A DNA stretch of 64,000 bases from Bacillota bacterium (GTDB taxonomy: Bacteria; Bacillota; Clostridia; Acetivibrionales; DTU013): contig JAEZCO010000015.1 of the NCBI GenBank assembly GCA_023433505.1, forward strand, positions 1 to 64,000, given 5' to 3'. Positions 1-7,977 of this stretch are shown one piece after another (within the stretch, counting starts at the first letter, position 1; every line of letters begins with the position of its first letter). The notes below the pieces were generated by a model, which was not told the origin of the DNA, searched no databases, and was given only the letters and a program-made list of their open reading frames with translations. A program made the translations under genes and the position numbers.

Positions 1-46
1 ACATTATACCATAATACCCAAAGTTAAGAAATATATTTTCAAAGAA

Positions 47-72
47 AAAATGATATCTGCTGATATCATTTT
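47..72. terminator. Perfect hairpin upstream of the flagellin leader
   Basis: An 11-bp perfect inverted repeat (AAAATGATATC at 47-57 and its complement at 62-72) surrounds a 4-base loop, with an A-run before it and a T-run at its end. It resembles a bidirectional intrinsic terminator for a gene lying left of the window. The stem is AT-rich, so it may be weak. Confidence 0.5.
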
Positions 73-160
73 CCTTTGAGTTTCTAATTGTAATTTACCC
101 GATCTTGAGCAAGAACCAAGATAGAGAAGCATCCTTTTTAAATTCTTTTTTATTTGCCTA

Positions 161-188
161 TAAAGTATTTTATAACAATCGACGATAT
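161..188 (+). promoter_or_regulatory. SigD (sigma-28) type promoter for flagellin
   Basis: TAAAGTAT at 161-168, a 12-base spacer, and GACGATAT at 181-188 closely match the SigD/FliA consensus (TAAAGTTT, about 12 bases, GCCGATAA). It lies about 125 bases before the flagellin start, giving a long 5' leader typical of flagellin mRNAs. The match is read directly from the sequence; dependence on SigD is inferred. Confidence 0.75.
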
Positions 189-314
189 ATATTCCGTGAA
201 GGTAAAAGAAGCATTTTCTTTCAAACCGGCCGGAGGGAGAAATGCTTTTCGCAATCTTCAACCAATAAGGGGGCATGGACGCCCTACTTAAAAAAACATG
301 GAGGTATTTTTTTT

Positions 315-1859
315 ATGAGAATTAATCACAACATCGCGTCCTTAAACACTTATCGTCAGCTGGAATCAAACAGTACCGCAACACAGAACAACATTGCTAA
401 GTTATCTTCGGGGTTAAGAATTAATAAAGCCGGTGATGATGCTGCAGGTCTTGCTATCAGTGAAAAGATGAGAGGTCAGATCAGAGGACTTGATCAGGCT
501 TCAAGGAATTCACAGGACGGTATTTCTTTGATACAGACTGCAGAAGGTGCATTGAATGAGACACAATCCATATTGCAGAGAATGCGTGAACTTGCAACTC
601 AGTCTTCTAATGATACCTTAAATGATACGGATAGATCACAGATTCAAAAGGAAGTTACCCAATTAACTGATGAAATTGATAGGATCGCAAATACAACACA
701 GTTTAACACTAAGACCTTGCTCGATGGATCCTTGTCAGGTAAAGTTGCGGGTAAGAATGAAGTAGTGCAGGGTCAGGCCAATATGACTTCAGAGACTACC
801 AATGCGGCTAAAATAGTAGCTGTTACCGGGGCCTTTTCGGATGGTAAGGAAGGTACATATCAGATTACTCTGAGAAAGAGCCATGGTGAAATTCAATCAA
901 TCACTGCTCAGACCCTTACCTCAACAACCAAGCTCTCTGAACTTGGAATAGCTAATCTTGGCGGATTTACGGTAAGTGGTAACGGAGGTACAACAAATGT
1001 TGCTGTAAGTGCAACATCAACAGGTACTGCTTTAACAACTGAAAGTACAATCGGCGACTTGATGGATGCAATTAACACGACCGCAGGTACTAATGTATCC
1101 GCTTCCTTGGTAGACGGTAAGTTATCATTAGTTGCTACTACAGGAGATGCAGATGTAGCTATTGATGATGCAGGCGGATCCAATATCGCACTTCAGCTGT
1201 TTGGCGGTAACAAGCTAAGTGCGAACGGTGATGCAACGTATGCGGACATTGAGTACAACTATACTTCAACAGATGGTAAGGAAACCTATACTAAAACTTT
1301 ACATGGTGCGAATGTTTTAGCTGCAACAAATGATATTTCATTTAATGGTATTACTTTAAAAGATAATGGAACAACTGGCAAAGTTTTGGATAAGACCATT
1401 ACTGTTACCTCGTTAGCCCACAGAAATGCTGTAACAGAAAAAGCTACGGATGACTCTTTAAATTACCAGATCGGTGCGAATGAAGGACAGACAATAAAGG
1501 TTGACATTAACAAAATGGATGCTATGGCTCTTAATGTAAGAACAACATCCGGTGCTGCCATTGATGTAACAACAGCAGCGAATGCAACAAGAGCGATAAC
1601 AACAATTAATAATGCCATTGAATTAGTATCATCTGAAAGATCTAAGCTTGGAGCAGTTCAAAACAGGTTGGAGCATACAATAAACAATCTGAGTACTTCT
1701 TCCGAGAACCTGACAGCAGCTGAATCACGTATCCGTGACGTTGATATGGCGAAGGAAATGACTGAGTTCACAAAGAACAACATCCTTTCACAGGCAGCAC
1801 AGGCAATGCTCGCACAGGCAAATCAACAGCCGCAGGGAGTTCTGCAGTTACTCAGGTAA
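315..1859 (+). CDS. fliC: Flagellin (514 aa)
   Basis: This is the structural subunit of the flagellar filament, exported through the flagellar type III apparatus. The conserved N-terminal D0/D1 region (starting MRINHNIASLNTYRQL, with a SSGLRINKAGDDAAG motif) and the C-terminal D1/D0 region (ESRIRDVDMAKEM, ending in a PQGVLQLLR tail) enclose a long variable centre rich in T, S, A and G. At 514 residues it is larger than minimal Gram-positive flagellins (about 275-400) because of this surface domain. The ATG at 315 is chosen because GGAGG lies at 300-304 and because homologues begin at this MRIN motif. An in-frame ORF runs further upstream, but it overlaps the promoter and leader. A SigD-type promoter lies at 161-188 and a terminator at 1883-1908. 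Confidence 0.97.
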   Translation: MRINHNIASLNTYRQLESNSTATQNNIAKLSSGLRINKAGDDAAGLAISEKMRGQIRGLDQASRNSQDGISLIQTAEGALNETQSILQRMRELATQSSNDTLNDTDRSQIQKEVTQLTDEIDRIANTTQFNTKTLLDGSLSGKVAGKNEVVQGQANMTSETTNAAKIVAVTGAFSDGKEGTYQITLRKSHGEIQSITAQTLTSTTKLSELGIANLGGFTVSGNGGTTNVAVSATSTGTALTTESTIGDLMDAINTTAGTNVSASLVDGKLSLVATTGDADVAIDDAGGSNIALQLFGGNKLSANGDATYADIEYNYTSTDGKETYTKTLHGANVLAATNDISFNGITLKDNGTTGKVLDKTITVTSLAHRNAVTEKATDDSLNYQIGANEGQTIKVDINKMDAMALNVRTTSGAAIDVTTAANATRAITTINNAIELVSSERSKLGAVQNRLEHTINNLSTSSENLTAAESRIRDVDMAKEMTEFTKNNILSQAAQAMLAQANQQPQGVLQLLR

Positions 1860-1882
1860 TAAATTAGTACATACACACACAG

Positions 1883-1912
1883 AGAGCCAGGGATTTTCCT
1901 CTGGCTCTTTCT
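1883..1912 (+). terminator. Intrinsic terminator after flagellin
   Basis: AGAGCCAG at 1883-1890 pairs with CTGGCTCT at 1901-1908, with a short loop and then TTCTTT. It would end the flagellin transcript before the separate flaG promoter. Confidence 0.8.
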
Positions 1913-2006
1913 TTATGTTTAGCTTCAGCTCCTTCTGCTTTTTGCGCCCTGAAGGCTCTTCTGATAATGTAGTTTAGTTTTACGTCAATAGAAAAATATT
2001 TCTTAC

Positions 2007-2034
2007 TAAAGGTATTGAAATATATTCCGATATA
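2007..2034 (+). promoter_or_regulatory. SigD-type promoter for flaG-fliD-fliS operon
   Basis: TAAAGGTA at 2007-2014, a 12-base spacer and CCGATATA at 2027-2034 match the sigma-28 consensus with the same spacing as the flagellin promoter. It is about 33 bases upstream of flaG. Confidence 0.75.
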
Positions 2035-2066
2035 CTTATTGTAATACTTGCACGGAGGGAATATTT

Positions 2067-2465
2067 ATGAGAATTGATGGCACGGATGCTACTACTTTCT
2101 CGCCGGTTGAATATGTAAAACCGGATGTTTCTACAAAAGAAGCACAGGTGAAGCCTGAAGTTCAGGCAAAATCAAAAGATACAAATGAGAGCAGGAATCT
2201 TTTTCAGCTTTCGGAATTGGACAAAAGAGATTTGCCTATTTCTGAAAAGGTAGTTATTGATGCCATTGAGAGGGCCAATAGAGCCATTTCCGGTGGCAAT
2301 CGGCGCTTTGAATTTTCCGTGCATGAGAAGACCAAAGAAATTATGGTAAAGGTAGTTGATTCTGATACAAACCAGGTCATTCGTGAAATACCACCTGAAA
2401 AGATACTGGATATGGTGGCAAAGCTGTGCGAAATGGCTGGTTTGATCGTAGATGAAAGAAGGTAA
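2067..2465 (+). CDS. flaG: FlaG family flagellar protein (132 aa)
   Basis: This small FlaG-family protein is associated with control of filament length. The N-terminal half (about residues 1-55) is charged and probably disordered. The C-terminal half carries the FlaG domain, with the motif FEFSVHEKTKEIMVKVVD followed by VIREIPPEKILDMVAKL, which is diagnostic. ACGGAGGG precedes the ATG by about 9 bases. It is 5 bases from fliD and is the first gene of a SigD-type transcription unit with fliD, fliS and a FlgN-like chaperone. Confidence 0.92.
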   Translation: MRIDGTDATTFSPVEYVKPDVSTKEAQVKPEVQAKSKDTNESRNLFQLSELDKRDLPISEKVVIDAIERANRAISGGNRRFEFSVHEKTKEIMVKVVDSDTNQVIREIPPEKILDMVAKLCEMAGLIVDERR

Positions 2466-2470
2466 TAATC

Positions 2471-4411
2471 ATGGCTGTAAATAATATAAATTCTTATTCA
2501 AGTACACTTCGGCTCAATGGATTAGGCGGCAGCGGACTAGACACCGATACGATAGTATCCCAGTTGATGAAAGCTGAGAGAGTTCCACTGGACAAGCTGT
2601 ACCAGAAAAAGCAGCTTGCCGAATGGAAAAGGGACGATTACAGAAGTATCACAAACCTGCTTAGGGGTTTGAAGGATGATTTCTTCAACGTAATCAAGCC
2701 AGCCTCCAATATGCTTTCACAATCAAGCTATATAAAATATAAAAGCACATCTTCGGACGATAAAATAGTTACGGTATCAGGGAATTCTGCATCTACTGCA
2801 GGAACGCACAGCATATCTGTTAAAAGTATTGCAACCGCAGGGAAGGCGGAGAGCAGCAGTGGAGTCACCGACCCGCTTCTAGGTGCGGCGGTGAGTAATT
2901 ATAATCTTGCAGGCAAAAAGCTTAAAATCACACTGGATGGAGTGGCGAAAGAGATTACACTTTCTGATTACACCCTTACTGCCGGATCTCCTGCTACCAG
3001 CAATATGGCCGACAGTATACAGAATTTATTAGACACTGCGTTTGGGAGCGGGAAAATTAGCGTTAGTTTTGATGGCAGCGCTGGTGATTCCGGCAAGCTT
3101 GCATTTAATACTGTCAACGGTGCGAGTCGGATAACGCTTGCCGGCGGTGATGCACTGGCCTCCCTTGGTTTTACTGCAGGAGCCACCAACAGGCTGGATA
3201 TTAGCAAGTCGTTGGATGATTTGAAGACCGCATTTGCCAATGATTTGACCTTCAATGCGGATGGCAAGCTGAAGTTCAAGATCAATTCAGTTGAATTTAC
3301 CTTTGATAAGTCAGTATCCCTGTCAAGTATGATGAGTACCATCAATTCAAATACTGATGCTAAAGTGAATATGCAATATGATGAAACAACCAATAAATTT
3401 ATTTTAACCTCAAAAGATCTTGGCAGCGGAGAGAATATCATTATTGATGCGGCTTCCCAGGGAGGTAATTTTTTCGGCACAGGAGGAGCCTCGGGTATAA
3501 AAACCGGCAATGCCACCACGAAACTTGGCGATGATGCAGTTGTAAAAATCGATGGACAACTTGTAACAAGAAGCACCAATTCATTTGCTATAAACGGGGT
3601 TACCTATAATCTGATAAAAGCCCATCCCGATTGGAATACACAAAGCGAGACAGTTTCCCTGTCTCTTGATACAGACAGCATATATAATAATATTAAGGCT
3701 TTTGTTGACAAGTACAATGATGTTATTTCTGCAATCAATACCAAATTGGGTGAGAAATATGACCGCAACTATCCGCCATTAACCGACGAGCAGAAAAGTT
3801 CAATGGAAGCTGACGACATAAAGATATGGGAAGATAAGGCGAAAACCGGTTTGCTCAAGAATGATTCTATCCTTCAAGATATTGTCTATACTATGCGAAG
3901 GGCATTATCGGACAGCATCGGCGGAATCTCTTCATCTTTATCATCCATCGGTATTACGACCGGTTCATATACGGAGCAAGGCAAACTGGTAATCGATGAA
4001 ACAAAGCTTAGGGCTGCTATAAGCAATGACCCGAAAGCCGTATCCGATATGTTTTCCAAACAATCAAGTATTTCCTACAGCGGAACTCTCACTTATTCGC
4101 AGCGTACGCAGCGCTATGCAGAGGGAGGATTTGCAAGCAGACTGTCTGATATTATTGAAGATAATATCAGAACAATTGGCGGGAAAGGAAAGTTACTTGA
4201 AAAAGCGGGAATACAGGGTGATATGACCGAATACACCAGTATGATTTATAATGAGATCGATGGATATAATAAGAATATTGCAAGCCTGGTAGATGTACTG
4301 TCAGACAAAGAAAACAGATACTATGCAAAGTTTACGGCAATGGAACAGGCAATTTCCAGAATGAATTCCCAGAGCAGCTGGCTTAGTTCCCAATTAGGCA
4401 GTAACAGCTGA
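2471..4411 (+). CDS. fliD: Flagellar filament cap protein FliD (646 aa)
   Basis: This is the filament cap (HAP2), which sits at the growing tip and folds incoming flagellin. The N-terminal FliD_N region (GLGGSGLDTDTIVSQLMKAE near residues 18-37, then LDKLYQKKQLAEWKRDDYR) and the C-terminal region (SSIGITTGSYTEQGKLVID and an N-Q-rich coiled end) match the family. The length is normal to large (family about 450-650). The start is 5 bases after flaG, with AGAAGG just upstream inside the flaG end. The next gene is the flagellin chaperone fliS, 46 bases downstream. Confidence 0.96.
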   Translation: MAVNNINSYSSTLRLNGLGGSGLDTDTIVSQLMKAERVPLDKLYQKKQLAEWKRDDYRSITNLLRGLKDDFFNVIKPASNMLSQSSYIKYKSTSSDDKIVTVSGNSASTAGTHSISVKSIATAGKAESSSGVTDPLLGAAVSNYNLAGKKLKITLDGVAKEITLSDYTLTAGSPATSNMADSIQNLLDTAFGSGKISVSFDGSAGDSGKLAFNTVNGASRITLAGGDALASLGFTAGATNRLDISKSLDDLKTAFANDLTFNADGKLKFKINSVEFTFDKSVSLSSMMSTINSNTDAKVNMQYDETTNKFILTSKDLGSGENIIIDAASQGGNFFGTGGASGIKTGNATTKLGDDAVVKIDGQLVTRSTNSFAINGVTYNLIKAHPDWNTQSETVSLSLDTDSIYNNIKAFVDKYNDVISAINTKLGEKYDRNYPPLTDEQKSSMEADDIKIWEDKAKTGLLKNDSILQDIVYTMRRALSDSIGGISSSLSSIGITTGSYTEQGKLVIDETKLRAAISNDPKAVSDMFSKQSSISYSGTLTYSQRTQRYAEGGFASRLSDIIEDNIRTIGGKGKLLEKAGIQGDMTEYTSMIYNEIDGYNKNIASLVDVLSDKENRYYAKFTAMEQAISRMNSQSSWLSSQLGSNS

Positions 4412-4457
4412 TAAGGTCATTTATTTGCTAATAATATTACTTCGGAGGAATAAGGCA

Positions 4458-4859
4458 ATGGCGCTTAATAAAGCATACAACCAATATAAACAGAATTCAG
4501 TATTTACATCTACACCTGAAGAACTCACACTGATGCTATATAACGGGCTTGTAAAGTTTTTGATGCAGGCGGAAGCGGCGATTGATGAGAAAGATACGGA
4601 AAAAGCCAGCAACAGTATCATTCGTGCGCAGGACATTGTCCTTCATTTTCAGGCTACGCTGGATATGAAATATGAAGTATCCGAAAATCTTGACCAGCTT
4701 TATGACTTTATGTACAGGCACCTGCTGGAGGCAAATGTTAAAAAAGACAAAGTCATGCTGGAGGATGTGCTCGGTCTTGTAAAGGATTTGCGGGACACGT
4801 GGCAGCAGGCGATGAAGCTGGCAAAACAAAAACAGCCGGCGTCCCAGATTGCAAAATAG
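4458..4859 (+). CDS. fliS: Flagellin export chaperone FliS (133 aa)
   Basis: FliS is a cytoplasmic four-helix chaperone that binds the C-terminus of flagellin and prevents early polymerisation. It begins MALNKAYNQYKQNSVFTSTPEELTLMLYNG (shown in part), with the family hallmarks AYxQYKxNSV and LTLMLYNGLVKFL. The length is typical. The ATG at 4458 is preferred over in-frame codons from 4425 because CGGAGGA lies 8 bases upstream and the MALNKAY start is the family's usual start. It follows fliD in the same orientation and precedes the FlgN-like gene by 13 bases. Confidence 0.95.
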   Translation: MALNKAYNQYKQNSVFTSTPEELTLMLYNGLVKFLMQAEAAIDEKDTEKASNSIIRAQDIVLHFQATLDMKYEVSENLDQLYDFMYRHLLEANVKKDKVMLEDVLGLVKDLRDTWQQAMKLAKQKQPASQIAK

Positions 4860-4872
4860 GGTTGGTGATGGA

Positions 4873-5370
4873 ATGACATCGAATATGGACACTTCATCTG
4901 AAAAGTATATAAGCAGACTGATCGAAATACTTAAAAAAAAGCATGTGCTGCTGCGCGCAATACTATCGTTGACTCAGGCTCAATCCTCAGAAATTAACGA
5001 GGATTCCATCGAGAAGCTGCAAAAATTGATTGATGATAAACAGCATGTAATTGATGATATAAATAAATTGGATGAGGAATTTGAGGTCTATTTTGCAAGA
5101 CTCAAAATATCGCTGAAGATAAATAGCCTGGAGGAGCTCGATGCATCAGGGATTGAGGGTGCAAGGCACCTGAAAGAGGTAACGGCAGGCATTCTTAAGC
5201 TGATTACGGAGATAAGTGAAATTGAGAAAGCAAATAATGATAAAAGTAAGGAATTGTTAGGTAAGCTCGGCGGGGAAATTAAGAAAATAAACCAGGGGAT
5301 GAAGGTGAATTCAGCTTATTCCTCAACACCGGTAAATACCGCCTCATATTTTATTGACAAGAAGAAATAG
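4873..5370 (+). CDS. FlgN-like flagellar chaperone (165 aa)
   Basis: This is probably the cytoplasmic chaperone for hook-associated proteins FlgK and FlgL. The whole protein is predicted helical and charged, with a heptad pattern (SIEKLQKLIDDKQHVIDDI near residues 40-60), and it ends in a low-complexity tail and FIDKKK, as seen in clostridial FlgN/YvyG proteins. Identification rests on position after fliS, size and helical character rather than on catalytic motifs. The ATG at 4873 has GGTGATGGA just upstream, a modest ribosome site; a second ATG lies at 4885. Confidence 0.7.
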   Translation: MTSNMDTSSEKYISRLIEILKKKHVLLRAILSLTQAQSSEINEDSIEKLQKLIDDKQHVIDDINKLDEEFEVYFARLKISLKINSLEELDASGIEGARHLKEVTAGILKLITEISEIEKANNDKSKELLGKLGGEIKKINQGMKVNSAYSSTPVNTASYFIDKKK

Positions 5371-5383
5371 AAATTTAATAGAG

Positions 5384-5412
5384 TTGACCTGTCCAAATAC
5401 GAATGCTACAAT
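5384..5412 (+). promoter_or_regulatory. SigA-type promoter for the small coiled-coil gene
   Basis: TTGACC at 5384-5389, a 17-base spacer and TACAAT at 5407-5412 form a near-consensus housekeeping promoter 34 bases before the ATG at 5446. This suggests the gene is expressed independently of the flagellar operon. Confidence 0.7.
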
Positions 5413-5445
5413 AAAATGGAAATGTATTTGCAGGGAGGATACGGA

Positions 5446-5706
5446 ATGTCAGATGAAGATTTTCAGAAGATAGTGCTAGAGAAATTTGACCAAATGGATT
5501 CCAGGTTTGACAGGGTGGATTTCAGGCTGGATAAGATGGATTCCAGGCTAGACCAACTGGATTCCAGACTTGCTTATGTTGAAAAGGAAGTCGGTGCAAT
5601 AAAGAAAGATGTAAAAAACATCAAGACCGACCTGAAAGGTGTATGGCAAGATATCTTAAGACTTGACAACAGAGTATCCGAGACGGAAGAAAGACAAAGA
5701 GTATAA
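5446..5706 (+). CDS. Small repetitive coiled-coil protein (86 aa)
   Basis: The family is not assigned. Most of the protein is a coiled coil built from near-identical seven-residue units (FDQMDSR, FDRVDFR, LDKMDSR, LDQLDSR at residues about 13-40), followed by VEKEVGAIKKDVKNIKTDL and a final helix. Similar short proteins are common in Clostridia, often without known function. CAGGGAGG lies 8 bases before the ATG at 5446. It has its own SigA-type promoter (5384-5412) and a terminator after it, so it is probably a single-gene unit rather than part of the flagellar operon. Confidence 0.75.
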   Translation: MSDEDFQKIVLEKFDQMDSRFDRVDFRLDKMDSRLDQLDSRLAYVEKEVGAIKKDVKNIKTDLKGVWQDILRLDNRVSETEERQRV

Positions 5707-5719
5707 CCGAATAAAAAAT

Positions 5720-5756
5720 AGCCTTGTCCGGGGAAAGTCCCGGCAAGGCTTTAATT
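5720..5756. terminator. Bidirectional terminator between convergent genes
   Basis: AGCCTTG(T)CCGGG and CCCGGCAAGGCT form a strong stem at 5720-5750, followed on the plus strand by TTTAATTTT and preceded by an A-rich tract. It separates the coiled-coil gene (plus) from the hydrolase gene (minus). Confidence 0.85.
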
Positions 5757-5770
5757 TTGCTTTTATGGGA

Positions 5771-6721
5771 TCATGATTTTTCGTCGGTTTTCTCTAAAAA
5801 TTCAAATACCCTGCGCATATACTCATCCGGATATTTTAAATAACTGGAGGCATTGCCCGCATCATCCGTTTCCCAGATTTCGGACCTTCCGGAGGCTATT
5901 TCCGAGTAGCGGAAATTAAGCTTTCTGCTGTTTTCCACCGGGATAATGCCGTCCTCTTTTCCATGAATAAGAAGCAGGCGGCAGGGAGAAATATTTCCCA
6001 GAGACTTTTCAAGGTCGGCGCTTTCCGTATCCATACCGGACATAATCTCCATCGCATACAAAATGGTTCGGTTAAATGGGATAGAAGGCAATCGGACCCA
6101 TTGATTCAAATCGTTTTTGAGGTAATCCGAAAGATTGGCATAGGGGCTGTCCGCAACCACTGCCTCCACCTTTTCTTCAGCCGCCGCAAGTATGCTGGCA
6201 GCCGCCCCGGTGGAAAAGCCCATCAAAACAATATGCTTTGAGCCCTGCTTGCTGACATATTGGACAGCGGCGGAGACATCCTCCTTTTCATAATATCCGA
6301 AAGTGGTGTCCTTACCGCCCGATTGTCCTGAATTTCTGAAATCAAAGGTAAAAACATTGTATCCCTTATCTAAAAAGCTTTTTATCATAGGAATAGATTT
6401 TTCACCGAACTCCAGGCGGTTTTTACCATAGGAATGTGCCAGAATCACTGTCTTGTTACTATTTTTAAGTTCAAAAAACCAACCTTTGAGGACGATGTTC
6501 TTGTCGGTACCCCGAAAGCTTATATCTCTATACTCCGGGACAATATTTGATGAAAAGACTTCGACGTCCTTCTTGGCCGGATGCAAAAGTTCCCATCCGT
6601 TATATGCGGAAATTATGACAACCGTCAGAACCATTAGCAGCAAAAAAATAATCAAAGTCAAAATCAAGTTTCTGGCTTTATGGGTTTTACGTACACTATA
6701 ACTCACACCACTGATTCTCAT
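5771..6721 (-). CDS. Membrane-anchored alpha/beta hydrolase (316 aa)
   Basis: This is an alpha/beta-hydrolase-fold enzyme with one N-terminal membrane segment (about residues 17-38, hydrophobic LILTLIIFLLLMVLTVVII), so the catalytic domain probably faces outside. The nucleophile elbow is GFSTGAA (Ser in GFSTG), after an oxyanion-region HSYGKNR motif. A later HGKEDGIIP motif supplies the acid-loop Asp, typical of the BAAT/dienelactone-type 'YqkD/YfhR' subgroup. Substrate cannot be told. The ATG at 6721 is preferred over 6757 because GGAGGAAAATCA lies directly before it. It is transcribed convergently with the coiled-coil gene and divergently from the radical SAM gene. Confidence 0.85.
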   Translation of the reverse strand: MRISGVSYSVRKTHKARNLILTLIIFLLLMVLTVVIISAYNGWELLHPAKKDVEVFSSNIVPEYRDISFRGTDKNIVLKGWFFELKNSNKTVILAHSYGKNRLEFGEKSIPMIKSFLDKGYNVFTFDFRNSGQSGGKDTTFGYYEKEDVSAAVQYVSKQGSKHIVLMGFSTGAAASILAAAEEKVEAVVADSPYANLSDYLKNDLNQWVRLPSIPFNRTILYAMEIMSGMDTESADLEKSLGNISPCRLLLIHGKEDGIIPVENSRKLNFRYSEIASGRSEIWETDDAGNASSYLKYPDEYMRRVFEFLEKTDEKS

Positions 6722-6912
6722 TGATTTTCCTCCGTGCTGTATAATTTTCGAATCCATTCGATCGGTGTATTGACATAATATGATATAATCCTATTATATT
6801 TTTATTTATTTACATTGTAAAGTTAATAATATAACGAGGTATCAAAAATTAATTATGAATTCGGCCGTTATAAATTTACAAACATCAGTGGTGGCTTCAT
6901 GGAGGGGGTTGT

Positions 6913-7794
6913 ATGGTTTGCAGTATCTGCCCGAGGAGATGCAATGTTGATAGACAGTCTTTCAATGGATTTTGCGGGATGGGAGAGCTGCCTGTTGTTG
7001 CAAAAGCTTTTCTGCATCAATGGGAAGAGCCCTGCATAAGCGGTACCAGAGGCTCTGGAACTGTGTTTTTCACAGGCTGCAATTTGAAATGTGTCTATTG
7101 TCAGAATTACCGGATCAGTCATGAAAATTACGGAAGGACCGTCTCCATTGAAAAATTATCTGAGGTTTTTTTGAAGCTGCAGGAAAAAGGTGCTCACAAT
7201 ATTAATCTGGTAACGCCCTCGCATTTCGTAAAACAGATCCGCCAGGCCCTTGAGTGCGCAGAAGGCTTAAAAATACCCGTCGTATATAATTCCAATGGGT
7301 ATGACAGTATTGAAAACCTGGAGGCGATGGATGGCAGGATCAATATATACCTTCCGGATTTAAAATATTACAGTTCGGAGATATCCAAGAAATATTCGGG
7401 CGCCGGTGATTATTTTACGGCTGCTTCAGCCGCACTTCGGGAAATGTACAGGCAGACAGGCCCTGCTACTTTTAACGAAGAAGGAATTATGCAAAGGGGG
7501 ATGATCATAAGACACTTGATTCTTCCGGGACAATCCCGGGAATCGGTTAAATTGCTGGAATGGATCAAGGAGAATATGCCGGAGGACATTTATTTAAGTC
7601 TGATGAGCCAGTATACGCCATATCATAAAGCTTCTTTGCCCCCGGAGCTGGATCGACGGATTACGGCGTGGGAGTATGGGAAGGTCCTGGATAAATTCTA
7701 TAAACTGGGTTTCAAAAACGGCTATATACAGGAAAGAGAATCGGCTACGGAAGAATATATCCCTGATTTTAATCTGGAAGGAGTGGATTTCTAG
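6913..7794 (+). CDS. Radical SAM protein, PflX type (293 aa)
   Basis: The protein resembles the PflX group, uncharacterised homologues of pyruvate formate-lyase activating enzyme. A CxxCPRRC cysteine cluster at the very N-terminus (residues 3-9) precedes the radical SAM motif CNLKCVYCQN (three Cys for the 4Fe-4S cluster, about residues 57-66). A GxGxxNINLVTPSHF-like segment and LPDLKYY follow, as in this group. The reaction is unknown; glycyl-radical activation is only suggested by homology. GGAGGGGG precedes the ATG by 5 bases. The gene stands alone between the divergent hydrolase and the Tad operon. Confidence 0.85.
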   Translation: MVCSICPRRCNVDRQSFNGFCGMGELPVVAKAFLHQWEEPCISGTRGSGTVFFTGCNLKCVYCQNYRISHENYGRTVSIEKLSEVFLKLQEKGAHNINLVTPSHFVKQIRQALECAEGLKIPVVYNSNGYDSIENLEAMDGRINIYLPDLKYYSSEISKKYSGAGDYFTAASAALREMYRQTGPATFNEEGIMQRGMIIRHLILPGQSRESVKLLEWIKENMPEDIYLSLMSQYTPYHKASLPPELDRRITAWEYGKVLDKFYKLGFKNGYIQERESATEEYIPDFNLEGVDF

Positions 7795-7977
7795 CCTTGC
7801 CGAAAAACCTTATTATGAGAATATATCCAAAAAAATAAAAAATTTATAAAATTTTACAAATTAGTATGGTAATTGTTAAAAGATTGTGTTAAAATAAGTC
7901 ATATCTTAATAGTATTTGTATAAATAAGTAGATAAATACAAATATACAATATTATGTTACTGGAGAAAAACTTATTG

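Noticed and set aside
4..276. Minus-strand ORF at the left edge (90 aa)
   Set aside because: It overlaps the flagellin promoter and leader and a palindrome, has no ribosome site and no recognisable domain.
105..314. N-terminal extension of flagellin by 70 residues
   Set aside because: The extension crosses the SigD promoter; the family start MRINHN has a GGAGG site immediately upstream.
2968..3579. Long antisense ORF within fliD (203 aa)
   Set aside because: It lies wholly opposite a clear FliD domain, has no ribosome site and a composition expected of the opposite strand of that gene.
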